Notes: generated by a model not told the origin, from the sequence alone. Shown: positions 1 through 7,949, counted from the first letter of the stretch. The stretch is DNA of 16,986 bases from Desulfobacterales bacterium (GCA_030613225.1 JAUWMJ010000013.1:1-16986), one strand, 5' to 3'. Program-made: numbers and translations.

Positions 1-141
1 GCCGATGATAAAGGCATTGCCGGAATGGGGATAGAGAAGCTTTAGCATCTCAAATGCCGATGGATCGTTCTCTTCAATGAGACGGATCATCCTTGCTCCT
101 GCAATCTTACTCCCTTCCAGTATGTCCTTTATTTCAGGCAC
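1..141 (-). CDS. meaB: MeaB/ArgK-type P-loop GTPase, N-terminal fragment (runs off window start)
   Basis: The reverse strand encodes 47 residues from a GTG at 141-139 to the window edge, with no stop. The stretch with LIEENDP, then LYPHSGNAFIIG, matches the region just before the Walker A loop in MeaB-family GTPases (LIE..DP, LYPHTG.A.viGiTG). The Walker A itself lies outside the window. MeaB proteins are chaperones that protect and load adenosylcobalamin-dependent acyl-CoA mutases such as methylmalonyl-CoA mutase. The GTG overlaps the TGA of the upstream GntR gene (136-134), and a GAGGAAG-like ribosome site lies about 10 bases before it, so translation is probably coupled. A partner mutase would be expected beyond base 1. 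The family call is fairly firm for so short a piece; the identity of the mutase is unknown. Confidence 0.8.
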   Translation of the reverse strand, partial: MPEIKDILEGSKIAGARMIRLIEENDPSAFEMLKLLYPHSGNAFIIG

Positions 142-820
142 TCTTTTTTTCTTCCTCTTGTTTTAGTTCACTTAAAACCGCGTTCTTCCCTTTAATAATG
201 TGCTGCCGTACAAGTTGTTCAACCTTTTTGCCATCACGATTTTTAATGGCTTCAAGCATTTTGACGTGGTCATCACTGCTCTGAAGGGCATATTCGTGCT
301 GCTTTAAGATAATCCGCCTGAATCTTGAGATCTGGGCCCGAAGCTGGTTGATCATTTTGATCAGCTTCGGGCTTTTGCTCAAGCTGTAAAGAAGATCATG
401 AAATTGGGTATTAATTTTTTGAAGTTTGTCACTGTTTTTATTTAATTCAAGGCACTTCTGGAATTCCTTCATCTTTCTTTCTAAAGGAAGCAGATCCTTA
501 TCTTGATGGTTTTCGGCTGCAAGCCGTGCGGCATAGGCTTCAAGAACACTCCTGATACCAAATGTCTGCTCAATATCAGCATTTGTCAGGGTGACCACCT
601 GGAATCCGCCTGACGGGATTTTTTCAATCCAGTCTTCCCTTTCAAGCTTGTGCAAGGCTTCGCGCAACGGTGTCCTGCTGATACCCAGCATGTCGGCAAT
701 CTTGCTTTCCACAAGCCTTGAACCAGGCTCAATGGTCTGGTCAATGATGGCATTTTTTAAATACTCAAATACATCCTGGCCTAAGGATTTTCTTTCTTTA
801 AAGCTGTTATCCAACTTCAT
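134..820 (-). CDS. GntR-family transcriptional regulator with FCD domain (FadR subfamily)
   Basis: This is a 228-residue protein of typical FadR-subfamily length. Residues about 12-77 form the GntR winged helix (LVESKIADMLGISRTPLREAL, then a GGF wing). Residues about 85-212 form the all-helical FCD effector domain. Within FCD the usual metal or ligand positions can be assigned as N137, H141, H185 and H207, with R90 in the GIRSVLEAYAARLAA helix. Such proteins usually repress catabolic genes and release DNA on binding a small acid or acyl-CoA. The start ATG overlaps the TAA of the CoA-transferase gene by one base (TAATG), and the stop overlaps the meaB start. It is therefore the sixth gene of the catabolic run and probably controls it. 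The ligand cannot be read from the sequence. Confidence 0.92.
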   Translation of the reverse strand: MKLDNSFKERKSLGQDVFEYLKNAIIDQTIEPGSRLVESKIADMLGISRTPLREALHKLEREDWIEKIPSGGFQVVTLTNADIEQTFGIRSVLEAYAARLAAENHQDKDLLPLERKMKEFQKCLELNKNSDKLQKINTQFHDLLYSLSKSPKLIKMINQLRAQISRFRRIILKQHEYALQSSDDHVKMLEAIKNRDGKKVEQLVRQHIIKGKNAVLSELKQEEEKKSA

Positions 821-2010
821 TAAATAATACCTTTTTCCTTAAATTCTGCAAGAGTGGCCTCGTCATACCCCAGAACATCACCGTAGATTTCCTGGTTTTG
901 TTCGCCGAACCTCGGTGGAAAGGAGAGTCTCCTGTCACTTTCTTCCAGAAAGGGTGTCATATTGGGCGGCGGAGCAAGGGTTACTTTTGTGCCGGTCTTT
1001 GGGTCTTTACATGTAAGGATCCGTCTTGCGACCAATGGATCTTCAACCACTTCATTCACGTTCTTGATCTTTGAGATGGGAACGGTAATTGAGTTGAACA
1101 AATCAATGAGTTCTTCAGACGTATGCTGCTTAGTAATGGCATTAATGGCCTTGTTCAGATTTACTACATCTGCAATCCTGCCCTGGTTTTTCTCATACTC
1201 TTTTTTTGCAAGGGATTTGAACATGTCCTGGGATACCACGGATTCCCACTGCCGATCATTGCCCACGGCAAGGTAGACAAACCCGTTGCTGGTTTTATAA
1301 ACCGATACCGGACTGAAAAATTCATGGGTGTTTCCGCGTCTGGAAATATTCGCACCAAAGCTCTTTGAAAGGGCAATGGGAACTGTCAGCCAGGATACGG
1401 TGGATTCAAACATGGACAGGTCAATCCGTGTGCCTTCTTTTGTGACTGCCCGTTTAAAGAGCGCTTTCATCAACAGCCCGTATCCGTGTTCACTGGTTCC
1501 CATATCCGGCAGGGGAATACCCAGAACCTGGGGTTCTCCGTCAGCTTCACCGGTAAGTTCCATTAAGCCCGATCTTGCCTGCAGAATCGGATCGTAGGCA
1601 CCCTCATTGGAATCCGGGCCAAACCCGGTAAGTCCCAGCCAGATGATATCCGGTTTGATTTCTTTCATAAATTCATAAGCAATGCCAAGTTTTTCATAAT
1701 TTTTAGGCAACTGGTTGGTAACAAAAATATCAACTTCAAGCTGTTGAATCAGTTTTTTGAATATTTCCCGGCCCTTGGGGTCAGCCAGGTTCAGGGTTAA
1801 TGCTTTTTTCCCGGAGTTGATGGTTAAAAAATAGGAGTTCATTCTTTTTTCATCAAGGACGTTTTCGCCGATGAACCGGTTAGGATCTCCGTATACCGGA
1901 TGCTCTAGTCTTACGACATTCATTCCGTCCTGGGCCAGTCTGTATGTGAGATATGGGGCAACGGTTGCCTGTTCAAGTGATAATACCGTGAGGTTCTTAA
2001 AAAATTCCAT
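820..2010 (-). CDS. Class III (CaiB/BaiF) CoA-transferase
   Basis: From the ATG at 2010-2008 the product is 396 residues, the usual length for family III CoA-transferases such as formyl-CoA:oxalate, carnitine and benzylsuccinate CoA-transferases. These enzymes move CoA between carboxylic acids through an aspartyl-CoA thioester. Visible landmarks are the N-terminal LSLEQATVAPYLTYRLAQDG, the GLTGFGPD segment and the IPLPDMGTSEHG stretch. The last holds the candidate catalytic Asp169 when counted from this ATG, the same number as in formyl-CoA transferase. A longer reading from TTG at 2022 is possible, but GGAGG at 2020-2016 sits 5 bases before the ATG, which decides the start. It lies between iorB and the GntR gene in the catabolic run, so the substrate is probably an arylacetate- or arylsuccinate-type acid. 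That substrate is an inference. Confidence 0.92.
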   Translation of the reverse strand: MEFFKNLTVLSLEQATVAPYLTYRLAQDGMNVVRLEHPVYGDPNRFIGENVLDEKRMNSYFLTINSGKKALTLNLADPKGREIFKKLIQQLEVDIFVTNQLPKNYEKLGIAYEFMKEIKPDIIWLGLTGFGPDSNEGAYDPILQARSGLMELTGEADGEPQVLGIPLPDMGTSEHGYGLLMKALFKRAVTKEGTRIDLSMFESTVSWLTVPIALSKSFGANISRRGNTHEFFSPVSVYKTSNGFVYLAVGNDRQWESVVSQDMFKSLAKKEYEKNQGRIADVVNLNKAINAITKQHTSEELIDLFNSITVPISKIKNVNEVVEDPLVARRILTCKDPKTGTKVTLAPPPNMTPFLEESDRRLSFPPRFGEQNQEIYGDVLGYDEATLAEFKEKGII

Positions 2011-2015
2011 AAATG

Positions 2016-2020
2016 CCTCC
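2016..2020 (-). promoter_or_regulatory. Ribosome binding site that sets the CoA-transferase start
   Basis: On the minus strand GGAGG is followed by CATTT and then ATG (2010-2008). The in-frame TTG at 2022-2020 overlaps the ribosome site itself and has no Shine-Dalgarno sequence of its own, so it is very unlikely to be the start. Confidence 0.8.
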
Positions 2021-2073
2021 AAATATAAGCTAAGTAAAATTTACCAGATCCCAACCTGGACAAGCCGTAACCT

Positions 2074-2202
2074 GATTGACTATTGATTATTGAAGATTGA
2101 AAATTTGTTGAATCGCTTCGCTCTATCTTTCATATTTAAATTGATAGATTTCATTCAATTTTCAATATTCAATCGAAAATATTCAATCGAAAATATTCAA
2201 TT
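2074..2202. repeat. Heptad-armed inverted repeat, family A copy 1
   Basis: The left arm is GATTGAC TATTGAT TATTGAA GATTGAA (2074-2101), four exact 7-base units. The right arm (2154-2202) is seven 7-base units: TTCAATT, TTCAATA, TTCAATC, GAAAATA, TTCAATC, GAAAATA, TTCAATT. The arms are reverse complements at unit level. The core holds GAATCGCTTCGCTC, a variant of the core word in copies 2 and 3. A 14-base direct duplication (CAATCGAAAATATT at 2170 and 2184) shows the right arm growing by whole units. The element fills most of the 260-base spacer between iorB and the CoA-transferase gene. Confidence 0.85.
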
Positions 2203-2270
2203 GTTCAAGCTATAAGAAGTTTACAAATTATTTTTTTGACAAAAAAAGCACAAATTTTGCAAATAAGAAA

Positions 2271-2840
2271 CTAATCATTAACCATTTTCCTGCCCGTCTC
2301 GTAGCAGGTATCAAAAATCTTTAAATTTGTTTCTTTAAAAGGTCCTGGGCTCATGTTATCTACCGTGGCCCTCAGATCATCCGCAGTCAAAGGACCGAAA
2401 CCAAAGGCTGAAAAGAACGCCACCATGGCAAGGTTGGTTGACCTGGGAGACCCTAACTCCATGGCCGTTTTACCAGCTTCCATGGCCCTGGGCTCGATGT
2501 CTTGTTTTTCAAGATATGCTACCACCCGTTTATCCGGGAATTCATCGGACGGTGCATTAGTAAAAAGCTTTCCGCCTTTTTTCAGGTAGGGCAGATACCG
2601 GTAGGCCTCGGACTCATCCATGGATAAAAGAAAGTCAGCAGCTCCTGCCCGGATCAGGCTGGACCGTGCCTCCCCTATCCGCAAATGCGAGACAACAGAT
2701 CCGCCCCTCTGTGCCATGCCATGAGTTTCAGCGCCTAAAATATTATATCCTTTATTTAAAGCAGTTGTGGCAAAGACCTTGGTCATGAAAAGGATTCCCT
2801 GTCCGCCTAATCCGCTTAATACATAATTCACAGTCCTCAT
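2271..2840 (-). CDS. iorB: Indolepyruvate:ferredoxin oxidoreductase, beta (gamma-domain) subunit
   Basis: The 189-residue protein matches IorB in length and layout. It is the small subunit that joins IorA to oxidise aryl-pyruvates from transaminated aromatic amino acids to arylacetyl-CoA, with ferredoxin as electron acceptor. The N-terminal GLGGQG (residues 10-15) is the hallmark of the 2-oxoacid:ferredoxin oxidoreductase gamma domain. It is followed by the family pattern GAETHGMAQRGGSVVSHLRIG (about 36-56, shown here as its key block). An AAGGAG ribosome site lies about 10 bases before the ATG at 2840. It follows iorA on the same strand, but a 284-base spacer with a nested hairpin element separates the two, which is unusually wide for subunits of one enzyme. 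Confidence 0.93.
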   Translation of the reverse strand: MRTVNYVLSGLGGQGILFMTKVFATTALNKGYNILGAETHGMAQRGGSVVSHLRIGEARSSLIRAGAADFLLSMDESEAYRYLPYLKKGGKLFTNAPSDEFPDKRVVAYLEKQDIEPRAMEAGKTAMELGSPRSTNLAMVAFFSAFGFGPLTADDLRATVDNMSPGPFKETNLKIFDTCYETGRKMVND

Positions 2841-2931
2841 AATTTTTTATCTCCTTAAGGGTTCGCTCCTAAAATGTGAATCTATTTTCGTAGTCTACGC
2901 TTACCTGCGCAAACCCTAAACTCTGATGAAC

Positions 2932-2942
2932 TCGTAAAAAGT
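2932..2942 (+). repeat. Dispersed word TYGTAAAAAGT, copy 1
   Basis: TCGTAAAAAGT occurs here in the iorA-iorB spacer. The same word starts the 14-bp palindrome at 8295-8305, and a one-base variant occurs at 12787-12797. The segment that follows (ATCGCCGAT) is a short palindrome. It may be the edge of an old dispersed element. Confidence 0.4.
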
Positions 2943-2983
2943 ATCGCCGATGGTGCCCGTAGGAAATGCCCTTGGGGTGCTAA

Positions 2984-3117
2984 GTAGAAAGTTCCATATA
3001 CCCCCGCTAAAAATCAGCGGGATAAAAAGGCGCAAAGGTTTTTCAGGGACGAGGCAATACATGTAGTATGCCGAGTGTCTGAAAAACCGCTGCAACGCAG
3101 TAGATGGGACTTTCTAC
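2984..3117. repeat. Nested-hairpin (REP-like) element between iorA and iorB
   Basis: The outer arms GTAGAAAGTTCCAT (2984-2997) and ATGGGACTTTCTAC (3104-3117) are reverse complements with one mismatch. Inside lie the arms GGTTTTTCAGGGAC (3037-3050) and GTGTCTGAAAAACC (3075-3088), around a loop containing GAGGCAATACATG and TAGTATGCCGAG. A separate small hairpin, CCCGCT-AAAAATC-AGCGGG, occupies 3003-3021. The whole can fold as a branched or cruciform structure on either strand. It starts only 8 bases past the iorA stop, so it would lie in the iorA-iorB transcript, where it could tune the ratio of the subunits or end transcription partially. Confidence 0.75.
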
Positions 3118-3124
3118 GACGCCA

Positions 3125-4984
3125 TCAAGCTCTGACAATGGCACCCTGTGGACAGATATTCAGGCAGACGCCGCACTGGGCACAAAGGGTCTGGTTTATT
3201 TCTGTTTTTTCATTTTCCACATCTACATATAATGCAGGGCATTCAAATCTCTTATGACAAAAACCGCATTCATCACAGTCATCTGTGACCTTTACAGGAA
3301 TTTTTTCGACAATGGCCTGATCCATGAAACCAATTACACAAGCATGCCTTGCGATAATTACGGCAATCCCGCCATTTTCACCATAGGCGTACTCAGCAGC
3401 GTCTTTAACCATTTTGATCATTGCCTTGGTATCATAAGGATCAACCACTTTAAGATACTCTACACCGCAACCTTTGACAATGGTTTCTAACGGAATGGAA
3501 TTGCCTTTTCTACCATCAACCCTTTTATCCTGGGTCATGGCAGGCTGCATGCCGGTCATGGCTGTAATATGGTTGTCCAGAATCACCAGCACGAATCTTG
3601 AATCATTGTAAACTGCATTCATCAAACCGGTTGTACCGGAATGGAAAAATGTGGAATCACCCATGGTCGCCACAATGGGCTTTTTAACATCATCCTGGAT
3701 ATGGGCGTTCCAGAATCCTGATGCCATTGTGATACCAGCACCCATGTCAAGCACTGTATCAACACCTCCTAAATTAATGCCCAAAGTATAACACCCGATA
3801 TCTGAAGGATAAATCGCTTTTGGCATAGCTTTTCTGATGGAATAAAAAGATGCCCTGTGTGGACATCCAGGACACAAAGTCGGTTTTCTGATGGGAAGCT
3901 CAAGACCTCCCATAAGTTCGAAGGCTTCCTGTCCGCAGTCATGGTCTGATAAGGGAGAAAGCCCGCAGTCAGATAGCGCTTTGTTCAGAACCCCTTCAAT
4001 TTTTTCAGGAACCAGCTCACCTTCCATGGGCACATGGCCGGAGAGCCGTCCCAGAGTTTTGCGCTTGTCCCTTAACATATATTCAATCACTGTGTCGGTC
4101 TCTTCAATCACCAATACCTTGTCGCAGGCATCCATGAACTCATCGGCCAGTCTTTCCGGAAAAGGATAGGGCGCACCCAGTTTCAAGACCGGGATGTCAG
4201 TTCTTTCGTATTCTTCAAACATATCCTGAACCACGCTTGAGGGAACACCACCGGTCACAACACCGAATGGATAAGATTTTCCTTTTTTAAGGGTATGCAT
4301 GTTAAAAGGTGCAAAGGTATCAAATTTTTCGCTGATTTTCAGATGTTTTTCATTCAATGCCTTGTGCTGCATAAACCTGAATTTTGGCGTGGATGCCCAA
4401 CGGGTTGGCTCCCGTTTAAAATCAGCCTTGGTCAAATTACTCTTAAGAACATCATATTTGATATTCTGCCGTGCGTGGCAGATCCTGATGGCAGGCCTGA
4501 CCATCACAGGGACCTGGAATTCTTCAGAAAGATCAAAGGCAGCCTTGATCATTTCCCTTGCCTCTTCAGGATTTGCCGGATCAAACACAGGCACTTTGCC
4601 CAGGCGTGCCATAAGCCGTGAGTCCTGCTCGGTTTGGGAAGAATGGGGTCCTGGATCATCACAGGAGATAATCACAAGTCCGCCGATATTGCCGATATAG
4701 GCCGCAGACATAAACGAGTCTGCCGCAACATTCAGGCCCACCATTTTCATGCAGCAGGCAGCCCGCTTGCCGGATATGGCAGCAGCAAAAGCATTGTCAA
4801 ACGCTACCTTTTCATTAATAGACCATTCAATACTGGTATTCAGATTGGCAGCTTTGGAAAACCGGACAACCTCGGGAAGGATTTCTGAAGACGGGGTTCC
4901 GGGGTATGAGGTCATGATCTGGCAGCCCGCCTCTAAAATTCCAAGGGCCATGGCACCGTTTCCTAATAAAAATTCTTCTTTCAT
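3125..4984 (-). CDS. iorA: Indolepyruvate:ferredoxin oxidoreductase, alpha subunit
   Basis: This 619-residue protein is the full-size IorA, the catalytic subunit carrying thiamine diphosphate and iron-sulfur clusters. The N-terminal pyrimidine-binding domain begins with SYPGTPSSE (26-34). A middle transketolase C-like domain follows (about 240-330), then CPGC at 371-374. The thiamine diphosphate/Mg motif starts with GDSTFFHSGT (442-451) and reaches an Asn-containing LDNH about residue 469-472. The C-terminus is a ferredoxin domain with two clusters: C570, C573, C576, C582 and C601, C604, C607, C611. The second is a canonical CxxCxxCxxxC; the first has five residues before its last Cys. An AAGGA ribosome site lies 7 bases before the ATG. 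It sits 34 bases downstream of the acyl-CoA dehydrogenase gene on the same strand, so the two are probably cotranscribed. Confidence 0.95.
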   Translation of the reverse strand: MKEEFLLGNGAMALGILEAGCQIMTSYPGTPSSEILPEVVRFSKAANLNTSIEWSINEKVAFDNAFAAAISGKRAACCMKMVGLNVAADSFMSAAYIGNIGGLVIISCDDPGPHSSQTEQDSRLMARLGKVPVFDPANPEEAREMIKAAFDLSEEFQVPVMVRPAIRICHARQNIKYDVLKSNLTKADFKREPTRWASTPKFRFMQHKALNEKHLKISEKFDTFAPFNMHTLKKGKSYPFGVVTGGVPSSVVQDMFEEYERTDIPVLKLGAPYPFPERLADEFMDACDKVLVIEETDTVIEYMLRDKRKTLGRLSGHVPMEGELVPEKIEGVLNKALSDCGLSPLSDHDCGQEAFELMGGLELPIRKPTLCPGCPHRASFYSIRKAMPKAIYPSDIGCYTLGINLGGVDTVLDMGAGITMASGFWNAHIQDDVKKPIVATMGDSTFFHSGTTGLMNAVYNDSRFVLVILDNHITAMTGMQPAMTQDKRVDGRKGNSIPLETIVKGCGVEYLKVVDPYDTKAMIKMVKDAAEYAYGENGGIAVIIARHACVIGFMDQAIVEKIPVKVTDDCDECGFCHKRFECPALYVDVENEKTEINQTLCAQCGVCLNICPQGAIVRA

Positions 4985-5018
4985 TGTTGAATCCTTAAAA
5001 TTTGATTAATGGAAAGTT

Positions 5019-6176
5019 TTACGATAGATTTAATCTACCTACAATGGTCCGTCCGATGATCATTTTTTCGATTTCCTTTGCCCCTTCATAGATTTCAAGG
5101 ACTTTTGCAGCCCTGTAGAAACGTTCGATATCATAATCATCAAAATATCCGTATCCGCCGTGGAGCTGAAGGGCCTCGTCAACTACTTCAACGGCGATAC
5201 GAGCGGCATACATTTTTGCCATGGCAGTAACGTTTGTATCGGGCGTGCCGTTATCAAGCAACCAGGCAGCCTTGTACATCACGTTCCTGGCCAGTTCAAC
5301 TTTCACTGCCATATCAGCAATTTTAAACTGGACGCCCTGGAAACTGCCGATTGGCTTTCCAAACTGTTTTCGGTCTCTGACATGCTTGACAGCCATATCC
5401 AGAGCCCCCTGGGCCAGTCCGACACCATGGGCGCTGACATAAGCGCGGCTTCTGTCAAAAAAGGCCATGAGCTGAGGAAATCCATTCCCACGGGTTCCAA
5501 GAAGGTTTTCTTCGGGCACACGGACATTGGTCAGATAGATGGCTGCCGTGTCTGAACAGCGCAGCCCCATTTTTCCGTGCATGGGCTCGGCCTTGTAACC
5601 TTTCCTGTCTGTCTCTACAATAAATATGCTGTGCCTCCTGGATCTGGATTCAGCATCCGGATCAGTCAGACAGAAAACCAGCATAAAGGTTCCCCTGGTC
5701 CCGTTTCCAATCATGACTTTTGATCCGTTGATGACCCATTCATTGCCTTCTTTCACGGCTGTCGTGCTGGCTGCAAGTGTATCGGAACCGGCGTCAGGCT
5801 CTGTTATGGCAAATCCCATAACCGCGTCCCCAGTAAAAATGGGTTCAAGAAATTTTTTACCCTGTTCGTCTGTACCGAAAAGGATAAACTCTTCTGCACC
5901 GAATGTTAAAGAGCAAAGCTGCTGGCTGATACCGGGATCTACTTTCCAGAACTCTTCTAAAACAATGGCTTGCTCAAGATAACCTAACCCTGGGCCACCG
6001 AATTTTTCAGGAATGAAAAGCCCGATAAGATCGAGTTTTCTTGCTTTTTTCACAATATCTTCCGGATAGGTTTCATTCAAATCAAATTCACGGCCGACTT
6101 GTGCCATTTCTCCCAGAGCAAATTCTCTTGCTGCTTTTTGAATATATTTCTGTTCCTTTGTCAGTAAAAAATCCAT
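5019..6176 (-). CDS. Acyl-CoA dehydrogenase (FAD-dependent)
   Basis: The 385-residue protein has the standard length and three-part fold of acyl-CoA dehydrogenases: an N-terminal helical domain, a middle beta domain with GFAITEPDAGSD (121-132), and a C-terminal helical domain with DRKQFGKPIGSFQ (268-280) and QLHGGYGYF (337-345). The expected catalytic base is E364 in IYEGAKEIEK. It would oxidise an acyl-CoA to the enoyl-CoA and pass electrons to electron-transfer flavoprotein. An AGGAG site lies 8 bases before the ATG. It is the first structural gene after the activator and leads the iorAB/CoA-transferase run, which suggests an aryl- or branched acyl-CoA substrate. Whether it also decarboxylates, as glutaryl-CoA-type dehydrogenases do, cannot be told by eye. 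Confidence 0.93.
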   Translation of the reverse strand: MDFLLTKEQKYIQKAAREFALGEMAQVGREFDLNETYPEDIVKKARKLDLIGLFIPEKFGGPGLGYLEQAIVLEEFWKVDPGISQQLCSLTFGAEEFILFGTDEQGKKFLEPIFTGDAVMGFAITEPDAGSDTLAASTTAVKEGNEWVINGSKVMIGNGTRGTFMLVFCLTDPDAESRSRRHSIFIVETDRKGYKAEPMHGKMGLRCSDTAAIYLTNVRVPEENLLGTRGNGFPQLMAFFDRSRAYVSAHGVGLAQGALDMAVKHVRDRKQFGKPIGSFQGVQFKIADMAVKVELARNVMYKAAWLLDNGTPDTNVTAMAKMYAARIAVEVVDEALQLHGGYGYFDDYDIERFYRAAKVLEIYEGAKEIEKMIIGRTIVGRLNLS

Positions 6177-6210
6177 TTGTCTGTCTCCTAATCCGGGAGA
6201 GCCGGAAACT

Positions 6211-6335
6211 CATTGAATATTGATGATTGAAGATTGAAGATTGATTGAAGTCGCTACGCTCCACCGTTTTGATTATAGAATTGAGGCTGAAACAGGCAGT
6301 ATTCCTTCAATATTCAATCATCAATCATCAATCAT
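6211..6335. repeat. Heptad-armed inverted repeat, family A copy 2
   Basis: The left arm is five exact 7-base units, CATTGAA TATTGAT GATTGAA GATTGAA GATTGAT (6211-6245). The right arm is TTCAATA TTCAATC ATCAATC ATCAATC (6306-6333). The core begins with GAAGTCGCTACGCTC then CACCG, almost identical to copy 3 at 14943. It occupies the spacer between the sigma-54 activator and the acyl-CoA dehydrogenase gene, so it would be in any read-through transcript. Confidence 0.88.
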
Positions 6336-6367
6336 ACTTCTCATGCATAGAAAGAACGAACCCTTAC

Positions 6368-6387
6368 GCATTTTTGCCATAAAATGC
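6368..6387. other. Small perfect inverted repeat upstream of the acyl-CoA dehydrogenase gene
   Basis: GCATTTT-TGCCAT-AAAATGC is a perfect 7-bp inverted repeat located about 190 bases before the acyl-CoA dehydrogenase start and 30 bases past the activator stop. There is no T-run after it on the minus strand, so it is a poor terminator; it could be an operator. Function unknown. Confidence 0.35.
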
Positions 6388-6416
6388 AAAAAACTAACAA
6401 TTAAGATACTAAAAGA

Positions 6417-7949
6417 TTAGCGATAGTTACGGTAATCTACCCGGTATTTTTCCACTTTATAGGAAAACTTTCTGACCGTTGTCCGGAGTATTTTTGCCGC
6501 CAGCGTGATATTGCCGCGTGTATTTTTGAGTGCATCTATTATCATCTCCCTTTCAAGATTTCCTACGGCATCTTCTATGGATACAGCCGGTAATGTATCC
6601 GATTCAGTGCCCGTCTGCAGGGTAGGCGGAAGGTGGTAACTGTGGATTACCCCCTCTTCACATAAAAGTACGGCCCGTTCAATGCAGTTTTCAAGCTCCC
6701 TGACATTCCCGGGCCAGTGGTATTCCATAAGCATGTCTATGGCAGGGGTTGAAAACCTTCTGATGTCCTTGTTGTTTTCTTTTGCATAGTTTTCAAGAAA
6801 ATAGTCGGCAAGAAGCAGAATATCAGTCTTGCGTTCTCTTAAGGGAGGCATGTAAATTGGAAAAACATTCAACCTGTAATACAGATCGCCCCTGAAACTT
6901 TCATCTTCGACAGCCTGTTCAAGGTTTTTGTTTGTAGCGGCAACAACGCGAACATCCACTTTAATGGTCTTATGTCCACCTACCCGTTCAAATTCTTTTT
7001 CCTGCAAAACACGAAGCAATTTTACCTGGACATCAAGACTGATGGACCCGATTTCATCTAAGAATATGGTTCCCATATGTGCAAGTTCAAATTTACCCAG
7101 CTTCTTTTTTATTGCACCTGTAAAAGACCCTTTTTCATGACCAAAAAGCTCGCTTTCAATCAAATTTACAGGGAGTGACACGCAGTTGACCTTAATAAAA
7201 GCATTCTTTGCCCTGTTGCTGTTATAATGTATGGAGTTAGAGGTAAGTTCTTTCCCTGTTCCGCTTTCCCCTCGAATAAGTACTGTTGCATTGCTTTTGG
7301 AGACCTGGGAAATCATCTGATAGACCTCTCGCATTTTATTGCTGTTGCCTATAATATTGGTGATACTGTATTTATTCTCGAGTTCATCCCTGAGCCTTTT
7401 ATTTTCTTCTCGCAACTGCTTTTTTTCAAGGCGTATTATTTCAATGTTAATAACATGTTGTGCGATCATTGTCGCCACAACGGACAGGAGTTTTTTTCCT
7501 TCTTTCAAGATGTAAGATTCATCAAAAGGTCTGTCCACGCTAAGCGCTCCGATAACCTGTTTTCCTTTTTTTACAGGCACACATATAAAAGAGAATTCTT
7601 CAACCTGTCTTGCCTTTCTGGATGCAGTTCTGTCAAGAAACAGCGGTTCATCACTTATTTTTGGAATGGCTACACCTTTTCCGGTTTCAATAACACGGCC
7701 GGTAATTCCTTCTCCGAGTTTATATTTCACTCTCGACATGGCACTTTTTGAAATACCATGAGCAACCTCAATATTTATCTCATTTCTCAATGGATTAAGA
7801 ATTGTTACAGTTCCTCTTACCATATTCATGGAGCTGGATAGTATCTCCAAAACCTTGTATAAAGATTTTCGAAGGTCAAGATGTTCATTAAGTGCTTTGC
7901 TTATCTCATAAAGCAGGGTAATTTCTTCTATTCGTTTTATTGTACGCAT
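6417..7949 (-). CDS. GAF-domain sigma-54-dependent transcriptional activator (NifA-like)
   Basis: The 510-residue protein has a GAF sensor domain (about 20-165), a short coiled-coil linker (about 170-192), an AAA+ sigma-54 interaction domain and a C-terminal Fis-type helix-turn-helix (about 462-503). In the AAA+ domain Walker A is GESGTGKE (227-234), the sigma-54 contact loop is GSFTGA (274-279, Ser for the common Ala), Walker B is TIFLDEIG (294-301), sensor I is VVAATNKN (335-342), the arginine-finger region is FRGDLYYRLNVFP (352-364) and WPGNVRELEN follows at 412-421. All motifs for ATP-driven open-complex formation are intact. AGGAGT lies 9 bases before the ATG. It stands first on the minus strand ahead of the catabolic genes, so it may activate them. 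Its GAF ligand is unknown, and I found no clear -24/-12 site in the spacer downstream. Confidence 0.94.
   Translation of the reverse strand: MRTIKRIEEITLLYEISKALNEHLDLRKSLYKVLEILSSSMNMVRGTVTILNPLRNEINIEVAHGISKSAMSRVKYKLGEGITGRVIETGKGVAIPKISDEPLFLDRTASRKARQVEEFSFICVPVKKGKQVIGALSVDRPFDESYILKEGKKLLSVVATMIAQHVINIEIIRLEKKQLREENKRLRDELENKYSITNIIGNSNKMREVYQMISQVSKSNATVLIRGESGTGKELTSNSIHYNSNRAKNAFIKVNCVSLPVNLIESELFGHEKGSFTGAIKKKLGKFELAHMGTIFLDEIGSISLDVQVKLLRVLQEKEFERVGGHKTIKVDVRVVAATNKNLEQAVEDESFRGDLYYRLNVFPIYMPPLRERKTDILLLADYFLENYAKENNKDIRRFSTPAIDMLMEYHWPGNVRELENCIERAVLLCEEGVIHSYHLPPTLQTGTESDTLPAVSIEDAVGNLEREMIIDALKNTRGNITLAAKILRTTVRKFSYKVEKYRVDYRNYR

Noticed and set aside
2011..2022. Longer CoA-transferase start at TTG 2022
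   Set aside because: The TTG overlaps the GGAGG that properly serves the ATG at 2010, and has no ribosome site of its own.
2236..2264. TTGACA-like -35 box on the plus strand in the iorB-CoA-transferase spacer
   Set aside because: There is no acceptable -10 box at 16-18 bases, and no plus-strand gene follows.
4295..4700. Plus-strand open frames of 108 and 133 codons
   Set aside because: They lie wholly inside iorA on the other strand, have no ribosome site and no recognisable motif.
5160..5555. Plus-strand 131-codon frame
   Set aside because: It is the antisense of the acyl-CoA dehydrogenase, whose motifs are unambiguous.
6177..6416. Sigma-54 (-24/-12) promoter for the acyl-CoA dehydrogenase operon
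   Set aside because: TGGC occurs at about 6380 on the minus strand, but no GG-N10-GC spacing is present.
7227..7751. Plus-strand 174-codon frame
   Set aside because: Long but antisense to the sigma-54 activator, with composition typical of a shadow frame (rich in Phe, Cys, His).
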